DNA of 23,118 nucleotides from an uncultured Clostridia bacterium (GTDB taxonomy: Bacteria; Bacillota_A; Clostridia; Oscillospirales; Acutalibacteraceae): assembly GCA_937891215.1 (NCBI GenBank), contig CALAEU010000285.1, forward strand, positions 1-23,118, in the 5' to 3' direction. This document shows, one piece after another, positions 8,116-16,335 of the stretch. The translations under genes were made by a program, and so were the position numbers. How positions within the stretch are numbered: the first letter of the stretch is position 1; each line of letters starts with the position of its first letter. The notes beneath the pieces were generated by a model. That model ran no database searches. It was given only the letters and a program-made list of their open reading frames with translations, and had not been told where the DNA came from.

Positions 8116-8705
8116 GTACTACAGTTTTAACTAAAACATATAATGACTTACCTTTTAACAAAAAGGAAATATTAAGATATGTGGATTGCAAAGATATAAC
8201 ACCCGAAATAGATTCACTTCTCAATGAGTGTATTGAAGAAATAAAAAATAAACTTTCATATAAAATCTGCTACTGCGTTTTACCTGTAAAAATTACAGAT
8301 AACAGTATTGATTTTGATGCTTTTAAGGTTAACTCCGAGAAACTCTCATTGAACTTGAAAAACTGTGAAAGAGTTATTATTTTTGGTGCAACTCTTGGTA
8401 CAGAAATTGACCGTCTTATTATGAAGTACGGAAAACTCTCCCCCACTAAAGCATTGTTTTTTCAAGGTATAGGTGCCGCAGGAATTGAAACTCTTTGTGA
8501 TGAATTTCTTAAAGATATAAAAAACGAATTAAATTTAAATTTAAAACCACGGTTCAGTCCGGGTTTTGGTGATTTAGAATTAACTACACAAAAAGATATT
8601 TTTAAAGTTCTTGATTGCAGTAAGAAAATCGGACTTACTTTAAATGATAGTCTTCTTATGTCGCCAACAAAATCTGTTACTGCTTTTGTTGGTATTACTA
8701 AATAA
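8112..8705 (+). CDS. Stand-alone methionine synthase reactivation domain (MetH C-terminal module)
   Basis: A 197-residue homologue of the C-terminal activation domain of cobalamin-dependent methionine synthase. That domain binds SAM and remethylates inactive cob(II)alamin by reductive methylation. Visible signatures are RFSPGFGDLEL (147-157), where full-length MetH reads R-x-SPGY, then a Q-K-x-IF helix, and LLMSPTKSVTAFVG (181-194), the usual MxPxxSVSaivG end. It overlaps metF by 4 bases and lies 19 bases before metH, whose own protein lacks this domain. The split arrangement is known from other Clostridia and Thermotoga. The partner flavodoxin or ferredoxin is not in the window. Confidence 0.9.
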   Translation: MSTTVLTKTYNDLPFNKKEILRYVDCKDITPEIDSLLNECIEEIKNKLSYKICYCVLPVKITDNSIDFDAFKVNSEKLSLNLKNCERVIIFGATLGTEIDRLIMKYGKLSPTKALFFQGIGAAGIETLCDEFLKDIKNELNLNLKPRFSPGFGDLELTTQKDIFKVLDCSKKIGLTLNDSLLMSPTKSVTAFVGITK

Positions 8706-8724
8706 TTAAGAGTGAGTGTATATT

Positions 8725-11127
8725 ATGAATTTTTCAGAGTATTTAAAAAACAACATAGTTTATCTTGACGGTGGAATGGGTACATTACTTCAGGCTAGAG
8801 GTTTAAAGCCTGGCGAACATCCTGAAAAATGGAACATTTCACACCCACAGATTATTACAGATATTCACAAAAGCTATTATGATAGCGGTAGTAATGTAGT
8901 TTGCACTAACACTTTTGGTGCAAACTCTTTGAAGTTTAATGATGAAGAATTAGAAGAAATTATTAAAGCGGCTATTGGTAATGCTAAAAAAGCAAGAGAC
9001 TGCTCTGCTTCTGCTAAAGAAAAATTTATAGCACTTGACATTGGCCCTACTGGTAAACTTTTAAAACCTTTAGGCGATTTGGATTTTGAAGATGCAGTAA
9101 CTATATTTTCAAAAACAGTAAAACTTGGTGTAAAATATGGTGTTGACCTTGTTTTAATAGAAACAATGAATGATTCTTACGAAACTAAAGCGGCACTTCT
9201 TGCAGTAAAAGAAAACTGTGATTTACCTGTTTTGGTTTCTAACGCTTATAACGAAGACGGTAAACTTATGACTGGTGCTTCCCCTGCCGCTATGGTAGCG
9301 TTACTCGAAGGAATGGGTGCTACTGCAATTGGTGCAAACTGCTCATTAGGTCCAAAGCAACTTACAAAAGTTGCAGAAGAATTATTAGAGAATGCATCTG
9401 TACCTGTAATTCTTAAACCTAATGCTGGTCTTCCCGAAGTCATAGATGGTAAAACACAATTTAATGTAACACCAGACGAATTTTCAACCGATGTAACTAA
9501 CCTTTTGAAAAAAGGACTTCGTGTTGTCGGTGGTTGTTGCGGTACTACGCCTGACTACATAAAAGCACTTACCGAAAAATCAAAAGATTTAAAACCAATT
9601 GAAATTAAAAACAAAAATTTAACTGTTGTTTCTTCTTACGCTAAAGCTGTAAAATTTTTAAACTCACCAATTCTTATTGGCGAAAGAATTAACCCTACTG
9701 GTAAAAAACGATTTAAGCAAGCACTTATAGAAAATGATATTGCCTACATTTTAAACGAAGGTGTACGTCAACAGGAAAAAGGTGTAGATATTCTTGATGT
9801 CAATGTAGGTCTTCCGGATATTGACGAAAACGAAATGCTTAAAAAGACTGTCGGAGAATTACAGGCAGTTATAGATTTGCCTTTGCAGATTGATACTGCA
9901 GATGTTGTTGCTATGGAAAATGCACTCCGCATTTACAATGGTAAAGCACTTGTAAATTCTGTAAATGGTAAAAAAGAAAGTATGAAAGCAATATTCCCAC
10001 TCGTTAAAAAATATGGTGGTGTGGTTGTTGCCCTTACCTTAGATGAAAATGGTATTCCCGAAACTGCAGAAGGCAGAGTAGAAATTGCAAAGAATATTCT
10101 TGAAGTTGCAAAGGAATACGGAATAGAAAAAAATAACATCATCTTTGATACTCTTGCTATGACAATAAGTGCCGACCAAAATGCTGCAAACGAAACTCTT
10201 AAAGCACTCAATATTATAAAAAACGAACTTGGTTGTCACACTTCTTTAGGTATTTCAAATGTCTCTTTCGGACTTCCTAACAGAGATGTGTTAAACAGTG
10301 TATTTTTCGCATTAGCACTCGAAAATGGTCTTTCAGGTGCAATTATGAATCCATATTCTAGTGAAATGATGAAAACATATTACACATATAAAGCATTAAA
10401 AGGACTTGACGACAACTGTCAGGAATACATAAGTGTTGCAGAAGAATTCACTCCTACTGTAATTGATTCTAAAAAAGAAATAACTGATATCACAGAAAAC
10501 TCAACAGAACTTCAGTATGCAGTTATAAAAGGATTTAAAGATAAAGCAAGTGAAATCACAAAAGAATTGTTAAACACCGAAGCACCACTTGATATTGTGA
10601 ATGGTGAAATAATCCCTGCACTTAATGAAGTGGGTGTAGGATTTGAAAATAAAACTATTTATTTGCCCCAACTTTTAATGAGTGCAGAGTCTGCAAAAAG
10701 TGCTTTTGAGGTTATAAAAGAATTTATGCAGAATGGTGAAAAAGCAAAATCAAAAGGCACTTTTGTAATTGCTACTGTTCACGGTGATATTCACGATATT
10801 GGTAAAAATATAGTTAAACTTTTACTTGAAAACTATGGTTTTGATGTAATAGATTTAGGTAAAGATGTGCCACCTGAAATAGTAGCCCAGACTGTAATTG
10901 AAACTAAAGCTAAACTCGTAGGGTTAAGTGCTCTTATGACTACAACTGTACCTGCTATGGAAGAAACAATTAAACTCTTAAACCAAAAAGCACCTTGGTG
11001 CAAAGTTGTAGTTGGTGGTGCTGTTTTAACTAAAGAATATGCCGACAAAATAGGCGCAGACAAGTACGCAAAAGATGCTATGGAAACTGTAAGATTTGCA
11101 GAAAATGAAATTAATACAACCACCTGA
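8725..11127 (+). CDS. metH: Cobalamin-dependent methionine synthase lacking the activation domain
   Basis: An 800-residue enzyme that transfers the methyl group of 5-methyl-THF to homocysteine through cobalamin. Domains in order: homocysteine-binding barrel (about 5-290) with zinc cysteines in GANCSLG (C206) and GGCCGTT (C271, C272); pterin-binding barrel (about 314-570) with IGERINPTG; helical cap (about 595-675); and B12-binding domain with DIHDIG (D688, H690), whose His is the lower cobalt ligand. The chain stops after the B12 domain; the reactivation domain is the separate upstream gene. I chose ATG 8725 over the in-frame GTG 8716, which lies in a GAGTGAGTG stretch acting as ribosome binding site. 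Confidence 0.96.
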   Translation: MNFSEYLKNNIVYLDGGMGTLLQARGLKPGEHPEKWNISHPQIITDIHKSYYDSGSNVVCTNTFGANSLKFNDEELEEIIKAAIGNAKKARDCSASAKEKFIALDIGPTGKLLKPLGDLDFEDAVTIFSKTVKLGVKYGVDLVLIETMNDSYETKAALLAVKENCDLPVLVSNAYNEDGKLMTGASPAAMVALLEGMGATAIGANCSLGPKQLTKVAEELLENASVPVILKPNAGLPEVIDGKTQFNVTPDEFSTDVTNLLKKGLRVVGGCCGTTPDYIKALTEKSKDLKPIEIKNKNLTVVSSYAKAVKFLNSPILIGERINPTGKKRFKQALIENDIAYILNEGVRQQEKGVDILDVNVGLPDIDENEMLKKTVGELQAVIDLPLQIDTADVVAMENALRIYNGKALVNSVNGKKESMKAIFPLVKKYGGVVVALTLDENGIPETAEGRVEIAKNILEVAKEYGIEKNNIIFDTLAMTISADQNAANETLKALNIIKNELGCHTSLGISNVSFGLPNRDVLNSVFFALALENGLSGAIMNPYSSEMMKTYYTYKALKGLDDNCQEYISVAEEFTPTVIDSKKEITDITENSTELQYAVIKGFKDKASEITKELLNTEAPLDIVNGEIIPALNEVGVGFENKTIYLPQLLMSAESAKSAFEVIKEFMQNGEKAKSKGTFVIATVHGDIHDIGKNIVKLLLENYGFDVIDLGKDVPPEIVAQTVIETKAKLVGLSALMTTTVPAMEETIKLLNQKAPWCKVVVGGAVLTKEYADKIGADKYAKDAMETVRFAENEINTTT

Positions 11128-11137
11128 ATACTGCGAC

Positions 11138-11167
11138 TTTACAAAACTTGTGTATTTATGCTATACT
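11138..11167 (+). promoter_or_regulatory. SigA-type promoter for the acyltransferase gene
   Basis: TTTACA (11138-11143), 18 bases, then TATACT (11162-11167) preceded by TG-C, an extended -10. It lies 31 bases before the acyltransferase ATG. This suggests a transcription unit separate from the methionine operon, although no intrinsic terminator is visible between metH and this promoter. Confidence 0.7.
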
Positions 11168-11198
11168 TACTAATATCTTAAATTAAACAGGAGAAATT

Positions 11199-12326
11199 AT
11201 GAAAAAACTAAAAACAAGTAGTAGTTATATTCCAATGGTTGATTTTTGGAAATTCATTTTTACAGTTGTAATAATTCTTTACCATGCAAACAAAATGGAA
11301 GGATTTGAAAAAGCGAACTTATTCCCGTATGGGTATATTGTTGTCGAATTTTTCTTTATGGTATCAGGATTTTTTATGGCAAGAAGTGTCTGGGCTGTGC
11401 AAAACAATCCTATTAAAAACCTCGGAGATGAAACCTGGCGTTTTACATTCAAAAAAATTAATAGTATTTATACACCTTTCTTTGTTGCATTCTGGATTCA
11501 CTTTGTTATAAGAATGATTATTGAAGAAGTTGAAAAACCTGAGCTATATTTAGAAATAACACACACTCTGCGCGAACTTACTCTTACATATTCTTCGGGT
11601 ATTACCATTGGCAGATACCACAACGGACCTACATGGTATATATCTTCAATGATAATAGCAATGTTTATCATTTATCCGTTTTTAAGAAAGTTTTATAAAA
11701 CATTTTCAAGTGTTTTTGCACCAACATTTGCATTACTGACATACGCATATTTACAAAATGAATATTCATCTATTAATCTCTCTGCACATTTTGGTAAATA
11801 CCTCTGTTTAGGTCTTTTACGAGCTCTATGTGGAATTTGTGTAGGTATATTTATTTTCCACCTTGTAGACAAAATTAAAAGTAGTAATAAAGAGTTCACA
11901 ATTGCTGGAAAATCTGTCATGGTTATTCTTGAATTCGGTTTAGCAATCTATATAATTCTTATTGCTGCAAATTATGATAAATTATTCGAAGATAAGTTTT
12001 ACGGATTCTATGCAATTATTTTACAGGCAGTTTTTGTTTTCATATTATTCCTGAACCCAATAAAAATCAAGAATGTAATATTTGCAAACTTATGCAAATG
12101 GGCGGGTGAAATATCGTTCTATTATTACCTTAACCACAGAATATGGACAAGAGTATTTGAAACCATTATTCCTGATCTTGGTTTTGGAAAAAAACAAGTT
12201 ATACTTTTATATTTCATTCATATGACATTAACAGTAATATTTGCTGTAATTGTGACTCACTTATTAGAACGCTTAAAACCTTATATTTTCAAAGGTTCAA
12301 AAAAGTTGTTTTTAAAAAACAACTGA
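11199..12326 (+). CDS. Acyltransferase 3 family membrane protein
   Basis: A 375-residue protein with about ten hydrophobic segments, fitting the acyltransferase-3 family (OafA/NodX/WecH type), which O-acetylates or otherwise acylates surface glycans. The N-terminus has the family pattern in which a charged residue precedes a membrane segment ending in a His: VDFWKFIFTVVIILYHANK, with H29 the likely catalytic His. GPTWYISSMIIAMFIIYPFL matches the family's G-x-x-WyL motif. Start ATG 11199 has the site AGGAGA. It is preceded by its own promoter and converges on the LicD/cytidylyltransferase operon. A shared role in decorating the same cell-surface polymer is plausible but only inferred. Confidence 0.88.
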   Translation: MKKLKTSSSYIPMVDFWKFIFTVVIILYHANKMEGFEKANLFPYGYIVVEFFFMVSGFFMARSVWAVQNNPIKNLGDETWRFTFKKINSIYTPFFVAFWIHFVIRMIIEEVEKPELYLEITHTLRELTLTYSSGITIGRYHNGPTWYISSMIIAMFIIYPFLRKFYKTFSSVFAPTFALLTYAYLQNEYSSINLSAHFGKYLCLGLLRALCGICVGIFIFHLVDKIKSSNKEFTIAGKSVMVILEFGLAIYIILIAANYDKLFEDKFYGFYAIILQAVFVFILFLNPIKIKNVIFANLCKWAGEISFYYYLNHRIWTRVFETIIPDLGFGKKQVILLYFIHMTLTVIFAVIVTHLLERLKPYIFKGSKKLFLKNN

Positions 12327-12345
12327 ACTATTTTAACTTATAGAA

Positions 12346-12378
12346 AAGGGACTGTAAAAACGTTTTTTACAGTCCCTT
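12346..12378. terminator. Bidirectional intrinsic terminator
   Basis: A 15-bp perfect stem (AAGGGACTGTAAAAA, 12346-12360, with its complement 12364-12378) and a three-base loop. GTTTTAG follows on the + strand, and the minus strand exits into CTTTTC. It lies between the convergent acyltransferase and cytidylyltransferase genes and probably serves both. Confidence 0.9.
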
Positions 12379-12381
12379 GTT

Positions 12382-13041
12382 TTAGTCTTTATTTTCTCTG
12401 CGTTTCATTAACATTTCCACAATCATAATATCTTCTGGATATGTAACTTTATAGTTATCATTATAATCAAAATACCTGTATTCTTTTGAGTCAAGTGGCA
12501 ACTGATGTGCAGGGTGACACAATTCAGAATCTTTATTAAAATATTTATAAAGTAATGGGAAACGATAAGCATCAGGTGCTTGTATAAGATAAAAATCCTC
12601 TCTGTTTGCAATTCTATCTTTATAAGAACCTAAAGCATCTGTTATTTTATATGCAGTATTAACATAATCGTACTCATTAAGAAGAGTAATAAACTCGTCT
12701 ATAAGTTCAGGTGTTATCATAGGACACGCCGCATTATTTTCAATTATGTTATCGCAATCAGGGTAATGCTCATTTATATAATCAAGTGCATTTTTGAAAG
12801 ATTCGTTTCTGGTGCTACCACCCTGTACAAGTTTCACTCCATACTCTTCTCTAAGTCTGCCTGATTTCATTTCATTTGCATCTACAACAACAATAAAATC
12901 ATCAATTGTTTTTGCTCTACGAAAAGCATCAATTGAGTACCATATCATTTCTTTATCGAAAATAGTACAGTATTGTTTAGGCTTATCTGCACCGAATCGT
13001 GAACCGATTCCACCAGCAAGAATTATTCCTATAGATTTCAA
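12382..13041 (-). CDS. IspD/TarI-like cytidylyltransferase with divergent active site
   Basis: A 219-residue nucleotidyltransferase of the IspD/TarI family, which makes CDP-activated polyols (CDP-methylerythritol, CDP-ribitol). The CTP-binding signature LAGGIGSRFGADKPKQY (8-24) and GGSTRNESFKNAL (74-86) are intact, and the end VTYPEDIMIVEML matches the family. The segment normally reading HDAARP is ENNAACP (101-107), losing both the Asp and the Arg. QTPQ is replaced by QAPD. A substrate other than methylerythritol phosphate is therefore likely. Translation must start at TTG 13039-13041, preceded by AAGGGGG, because KSIGIILAGG is the expected N-terminus. It is the last gene of a three-gene operon, 13 bases after the dehydrogenase. 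Confidence 0.9.
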   Translation of the reverse strand: MKSIGIILAGGIGSRFGADKPKQYCTIFDKEMIWYSIDAFRRAKTIDDFIVVVDANEMKSGRLREEYGVKLVQGGSTRNESFKNALDYINEHYPDCDNIIENNAACPMITPELIDEFITLLNEYDYVNTAYKITDALGSYKDRIANREDFYLIQAPDAYRFPLLYKYFNKDSELCHPAHQLPLDSKEYRYFDYNDNYKVTYPEDIMIVEMLMKRRENKD

Positions 13042-13054
13042 TTCTGCTTCCCCC

Positions 13055-14086
13055 TTACTTATTGTAAACTACGCAGTTTCTTGGTTTTACACCTGCAATA
13101 AAATCTTCAAGTGCATCTTTAACCATCTGTGTACCACAAACCTGAACATCGTAAGATGAACCTGCAATATGTGGGGTTATTATAAGATTTTCCGCATCAA
13201 GTAACGGACAATCTGAAGATATAGGCTCTTTAAATGTTACGTCAATTGCTGCACCTGCCAAGTGATGAGAATTAAGCGCATCAATCAAATCGGATTCATT
13301 TACTAATTCACCACGAGCTGTATTTATAAAGTAAGAACCTTCTTTCATTTTTGCAAATGTTTCTTTATTGAACATATTTTTTGATTCAGGTGTCACATTA
13401 CAATGAAGGCTTATAATGTCTGATTTCTGGAGGAGTTCATCAAAATCAACAAGTTTAACAAATTCAGGAACTCTTGCAGGGTCAATAAATGGGTCATAAG
13501 CGATAATTTCCATACCGAAAACATTTGCTTTTTTAGCAACAAGACTACCTGCAAAACCGCAACCCACAAGACCTAAAACCATATGATTCACACTCTTACC
13601 ACGGAAACGGATAAAAGGTGAATTATTATCAAGTCCCCATACAGTATCCTGATAATTATCTGGTTTTGATTTAACATCAGTAGTAATAACTTTATTTTGA
13701 ATCAAAGCATTACTTTTAGATATATTTCTTGTTAAATCAAGGATGAAAGCAATTGTAAAATCTGAAACCGCCTGAGCATTTCTGCCACCATTGTTACAAA
13801 TAATAATACCTTTTTCTTTTGCTGCTTCAAGGTCAATAACTGATTTAACACCACCACGACAACAAATAATGAGTTTTAAATTCTCTGCACAATCTAAAAT
13901 TTCTTTATCAATTGTGTCGTACTCACAAACAAGAATATCATAATCTTTAATTTTTGTTTTTAGTTCATCTACTGGCATAACCTCGTGGTCAATATAATAA
14001 CCATCAAAATCAAAATCAATATTTTCTTTAAGTGAATCAAGCATAGGGGTAATAACTTCTGCAGTAACTAATGCACGATATCTCAT
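13055..14086 (-). CDS. D-isomer-specific 2-hydroxyacid dehydrogenase
   Basis: A 343-residue cytoplasmic NAD(P)-dependent oxidoreductase of the SerA/PGDH-like family, which interconverts 2-hydroxy and 2-keto acids. The dinucleotide fold shows GxGxxG in LGLVGCGFAG (G175, G177, G180), with an acidic residue in AYDPF further on. The catalytic triad is present: R258 in NTARGE, E287 in FKEP, H306 in TPHIAGSS. There is no C-terminal ACT domain, so it is unlikely to be a serine-regulated SerA. It starts 22 bases after the LicD-fusion gene with the site GAGAGGA and ends 13 bases before the cytidylyltransferase. The context suggests it makes or oxidises the hydroxy-acid or polyol head group that is later CDP-activated; this is inference. 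Confidence 0.92.
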   Translation of the reverse strand: MRYRALVTAEVITPMLDSLKENIDFDFDGYYIDHEVMPVDELKTKIKDYDILVCEYDTIDKEILDCAENLKLIICCRGGVKSVIDLEAAKEKGIIICNNGGRNAQAVSDFTIAFILDLTRNISKSNALIQNKVITTDVKSKPDNYQDTVWGLDNNSPFIRFRGKSVNHMVLGLVGCGFAGSLVAKKANVFGMEIIAYDPFIDPARVPEFVKLVDFDELLQKSDIISLHCNVTPESKNMFNKETFAKMKEGSYFINTARGELVNESDLIDALNSHHLAGAAIDVTFKEPISSDCPLLDAENLIITPHIAGSSYDVQVCGTQMVKDALEDFIAGVKPRNCVVYNK

Positions 14087-14108
14087 TTTAAATTCCTCTC
14101 TTTATGAC

Positions 14109-16091
14109 TCAGATTTCCTGTTCGTGAAGTTCACCACGAACATCAACTTTTCTGTAATTAACTGTTGTATCAGTTTCAAACACATACTCACCTAAATCGA
14201 TACGGGCAAAGTTATGTGGAGCAACTCTTTTTGATAACGGTGGTTCAGGTAAATAATTCGGACCGTAGTCAAATGTAAGATAATTAGTGTAATCTGCCGG
14301 AATAGGTGCGCTGAAACCTTCGTCAAAAGGAACTCGCTGTACATCTTCGAGTCCTTCAATACTGAACGGGCCTTTTTTCTGGAGTTTACCTGTACTATCT
14401 ATAACATATTTTGCATTTTTCTTATTTTTGAAAAGACTTATTACGTGTTCAAAAATAGCATGATAGAAGTTAATCGGGAAGATACGAAGGAACGGTAACA
14501 TAAGTGTTTCTCTTATTCTTCTTTTCTTACCACTTCTTGGACGATTATACCATCTTAATTCGATGATTTTTGAAAGTACATGAACAATACGGCTATGAAT
14601 CATACCAATAACTTTGTTATTGCTTGTCTGGTCATAAACAAGAACGTCAATAAACACACCGTCCTGATTTTCGTGAATTGAAGAATATCTTGTGGAGAAA
14701 TATGTGTTGTTAAGTCGAACTTTATCAACGATATAATGGCTACCGCTTCTTGACCAGAAACTTGCGTAATTGTATAAATCTTTATTTTGTTCTTCGAGAC
14801 AAACTTTTCTGAATTTGTCAAAATCTTTACGAAGCATACCTATATCAAGGTCATCATCCCAAGGAATACTGTGACCATAACGAACTGCACCAAGCATTGT
14901 ACCACCACAAAGGAAGTACTTGATTCCGTGTTTTTCACATAACGCGTCAATATCTTTAAGCATCATAAGTTCAAGGTCTTTAATACGCCCCAGCTTACCT
15001 GCATAAATGGCAACATTTTTTTCGTTATTGTGCTCTTCACCAGTTATATCACAAACAGTTTTATATAAAGCTGTTACTAACGGAACGTGTTTTTTCACAC
15101 TCCAGCCACTTTGGAAGAATTTTAAGGTATTAAGACTGTAAAAGTTATTTTTAGCAACACTTGTTGTTTCAACCTTAAGACCTAATTTTTCTTTAAAACT
15201 TTCGTGAATTGCGCTCTTGATTGCTGCAACAGAAGTTGTGTGTGAACAGAAGTTATAAATATGACCTTTTCTACCACAATATAAAATTTGAACAGCAAAA
15301 CTGAAAGCATCTCTTAAATATGAAACTGAAAATATATCTACATAATCTTCCGTTGTAATATTTATAACACCTGAAGTGAAACTTTCTTTTATAAATTTTT
15401 CCAAATCAAAGTTTCTTATCATACAAGAATCAGGGCCAAAAAGGTTAGCAACTCTTGATATGTTGATATTTTCAAATCCGTTATTTACAATTTTTCTGCA
15501 AAGTGTTTCTATTTCTACAAAGAATACTTGTGCAGGTGTAGGATCTTGGAGTTTTCTTTCCATAAAAAATCCAAATTCGCGTTCAGAAAGACTTGTAATA
15601 TCTTTATTAGGAATTGCAGGATATTCTGGCAAAAGAAGTGAGACAACGCACATATTATCTTTACCTTTTGCAGCATAATCTGTTACTTTTTGTATTGTTT
15701 CAAGCCATTTTTCTCTTGCATCTGTATTTTCACAATCAACAACAATCATAAATGCAGTTTTATTAACAGGAGCATTTACAAATAAATTGTCAATATTTTT
15801 AACAACACAATTCTCGTAATTGTAATGTTCATACTCATCTATTTTGTTATATACTGAAAAGCATTCTACTGTCTCAATACCTTCTTTTTGCTTAATAGAG
15901 TCAAATGCAGGAAGCATAAACTTACCAAGTGGATTATTATCACTTATAACATAGAAATTTTCAAATAAAAAACGTTCACCTTTTTTTACCTGATTAATTC
16001 TAGGTGGATTCATATATCTTTTTGAAAAATTTACATACGAACCTGTTATTGAAGATAACTCATCCTCTAAAATAAACTTATCCAAACTCAT
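14109..16091 (-). CDS. LicD-family phosphotransferase fused to a degenerate SDR/epimerase-like domain
   Basis: A 660-residue protein with two parts. Residues 366 to about 600 are a LicD domain: helix KDLELMMLKDIDALCEKHGI, then YFLCGGTMLGAVR and IPWDDDLDIGM (409-419), whose acidic cluster is the expected metal-binding site. LicD proteins move phosphocholine or other phospho-polyols from CDP donors to glycans. Residues 1 to about 350 resemble an extended SDR (NAD-dependent epimerase): ISRVANLFGPDS (211-222) matches the R-x-x-N-x-y-GP motif, and GHIYNFCSH fits later. The N-terminal GxxGxxG and a clear YxxxK are missing, so catalysis there is doubtful. It is first in the operon, with site AAGGAG just before ATG 16091. 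The LicD call is firm; the SDR-like call is moderate. Confidence 0.9.
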   Translation of the reverse strand: MSLDKFILEDELSSITGSYVNFSKRYMNPPRINQVKKGERFLFENFYVISDNNPLGKFMLPAFDSIKQKEGIETVECFSVYNKIDEYEHYNYENCVVKNIDNLFVNAPVNKTAFMIVVDCENTDAREKWLETIQKVTDYAAKGKDNMCVVSLLLPEYPAIPNKDITSLSEREFGFFMERKLQDPTPAQVFFVEIETLCRKIVNNGFENINISRVANLFGPDSCMIRNFDLEKFIKESFTSGVINITTEDYVDIFSVSYLRDAFSFAVQILYCGRKGHIYNFCSHTTSVAAIKSAIHESFKEKLGLKVETTSVAKNNFYSLNTLKFFQSGWSVKKHVPLVTALYKTVCDITGEEHNNEKNVAIYAGKLGRIKDLELMMLKDIDALCEKHGIKYFLCGGTMLGAVRYGHSIPWDDDLDIGMLRKDFDKFRKVCLEEQNKDLYNYASFWSRSGSHYIVDKVRLNNTYFSTRYSSIHENQDGVFIDVLVYDQTSNNKVIGMIHSRIVHVLSKIIELRWYNRPRSGKKRRIRETLMLPFLRIFPINFYHAIFEHVISLFKNKKNAKYVIDSTGKLQKKGPFSIEGLEDVQRVPFDEGFSAPIPADYTNYLTFDYGPNYLPEPPLSKRVAPHNFARIDLGEYVFETDTTVNYRKVDVRGELHEQEI

Positions 16092-16164
16092 ATCTCCTTA
16101 CTATATAATTAATGTGTTTTGTTTTATACATAGTTATCCAGTTTAGCATAACATATATTCTGTT

Positions 16165-16193
16165 ATTATACACGAAACTACAAGAAAAAGCAA
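16165..16193 (-). promoter_or_regulatory. SigA-type promoter for the LicD operon
   Basis: Read on the minus strand: TTGCTT (16193-16188), 17 bases, TATAAT (16170-16165). The expected start near 16158 leaves a leader of about 65 bases before the LicD-fusion ATG. It is divergent from the mannosidase promoter about 100 bases away. Confidence 0.7.
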
Positions 16194-16272
16194 TCTTTTT
16201 AAAGAATTATCGTTATTTATTTAAATATTTTGTTGTTTTTTATGAAAATTTTGTTTATCTTAAAGATTAACC

Positions 16273-16301
16273 TTGATAACCACTTAACAAAGTGGTATAT
16301 T
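16273..16301 (+). promoter_or_regulatory. SigA-type promoter for the GH38 mannosidase gene
   Basis: TTGATA (16273-16278), exactly 17 bases, TATATT (16296-16301). The expected start is near 16308, giving a leader of about 28 bases that contains the ribosome binding site AGAGGA (16324-16329). The spacer is almost entirely filled by a perfect inverted repeat (next entry). Confidence 0.75.
16279..16296. promoter_or_regulatory. Candidate operator: inverted repeat in the promoter spacer
   Basis: ACCACTT (16279-16285), AACA, AAGTGGT (16290-16296): a perfect 7-bp dyad starting right after the -35 and ending on the first base of the -10. A dimeric repressor bound here would block RNA polymerase. It is too early in the unit, with no T-run, to be a terminator. 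A second small palindrome, ATCTTAAAGAT (16257-16267), lies just upstream. The cognate regulator is unknown; the other 16092-16335 sequence is AT-rich and otherwise unremarkable. Confidence 0.6.
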
Positions 16302-16335
16302 TATCTTAATTTTTTATGTTATGAGAGGATATAAA

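Noticed and set aside
12794..13159. A 121-codon + strand ORF opposite the cytidylyltransferase and dehydrogenase.
   Set aside because: It overlaps two well-supported minus-strand genes, has no family resemblance and no ribosome binding site, so it is a shadow frame.
13055..14086. Assignment as serA (phosphoglycerate dehydrogenase for serine).
   Set aside because: The length and operon context, with no ACT domain, do not support the housekeeping serine enzyme; only the broad family is safe.
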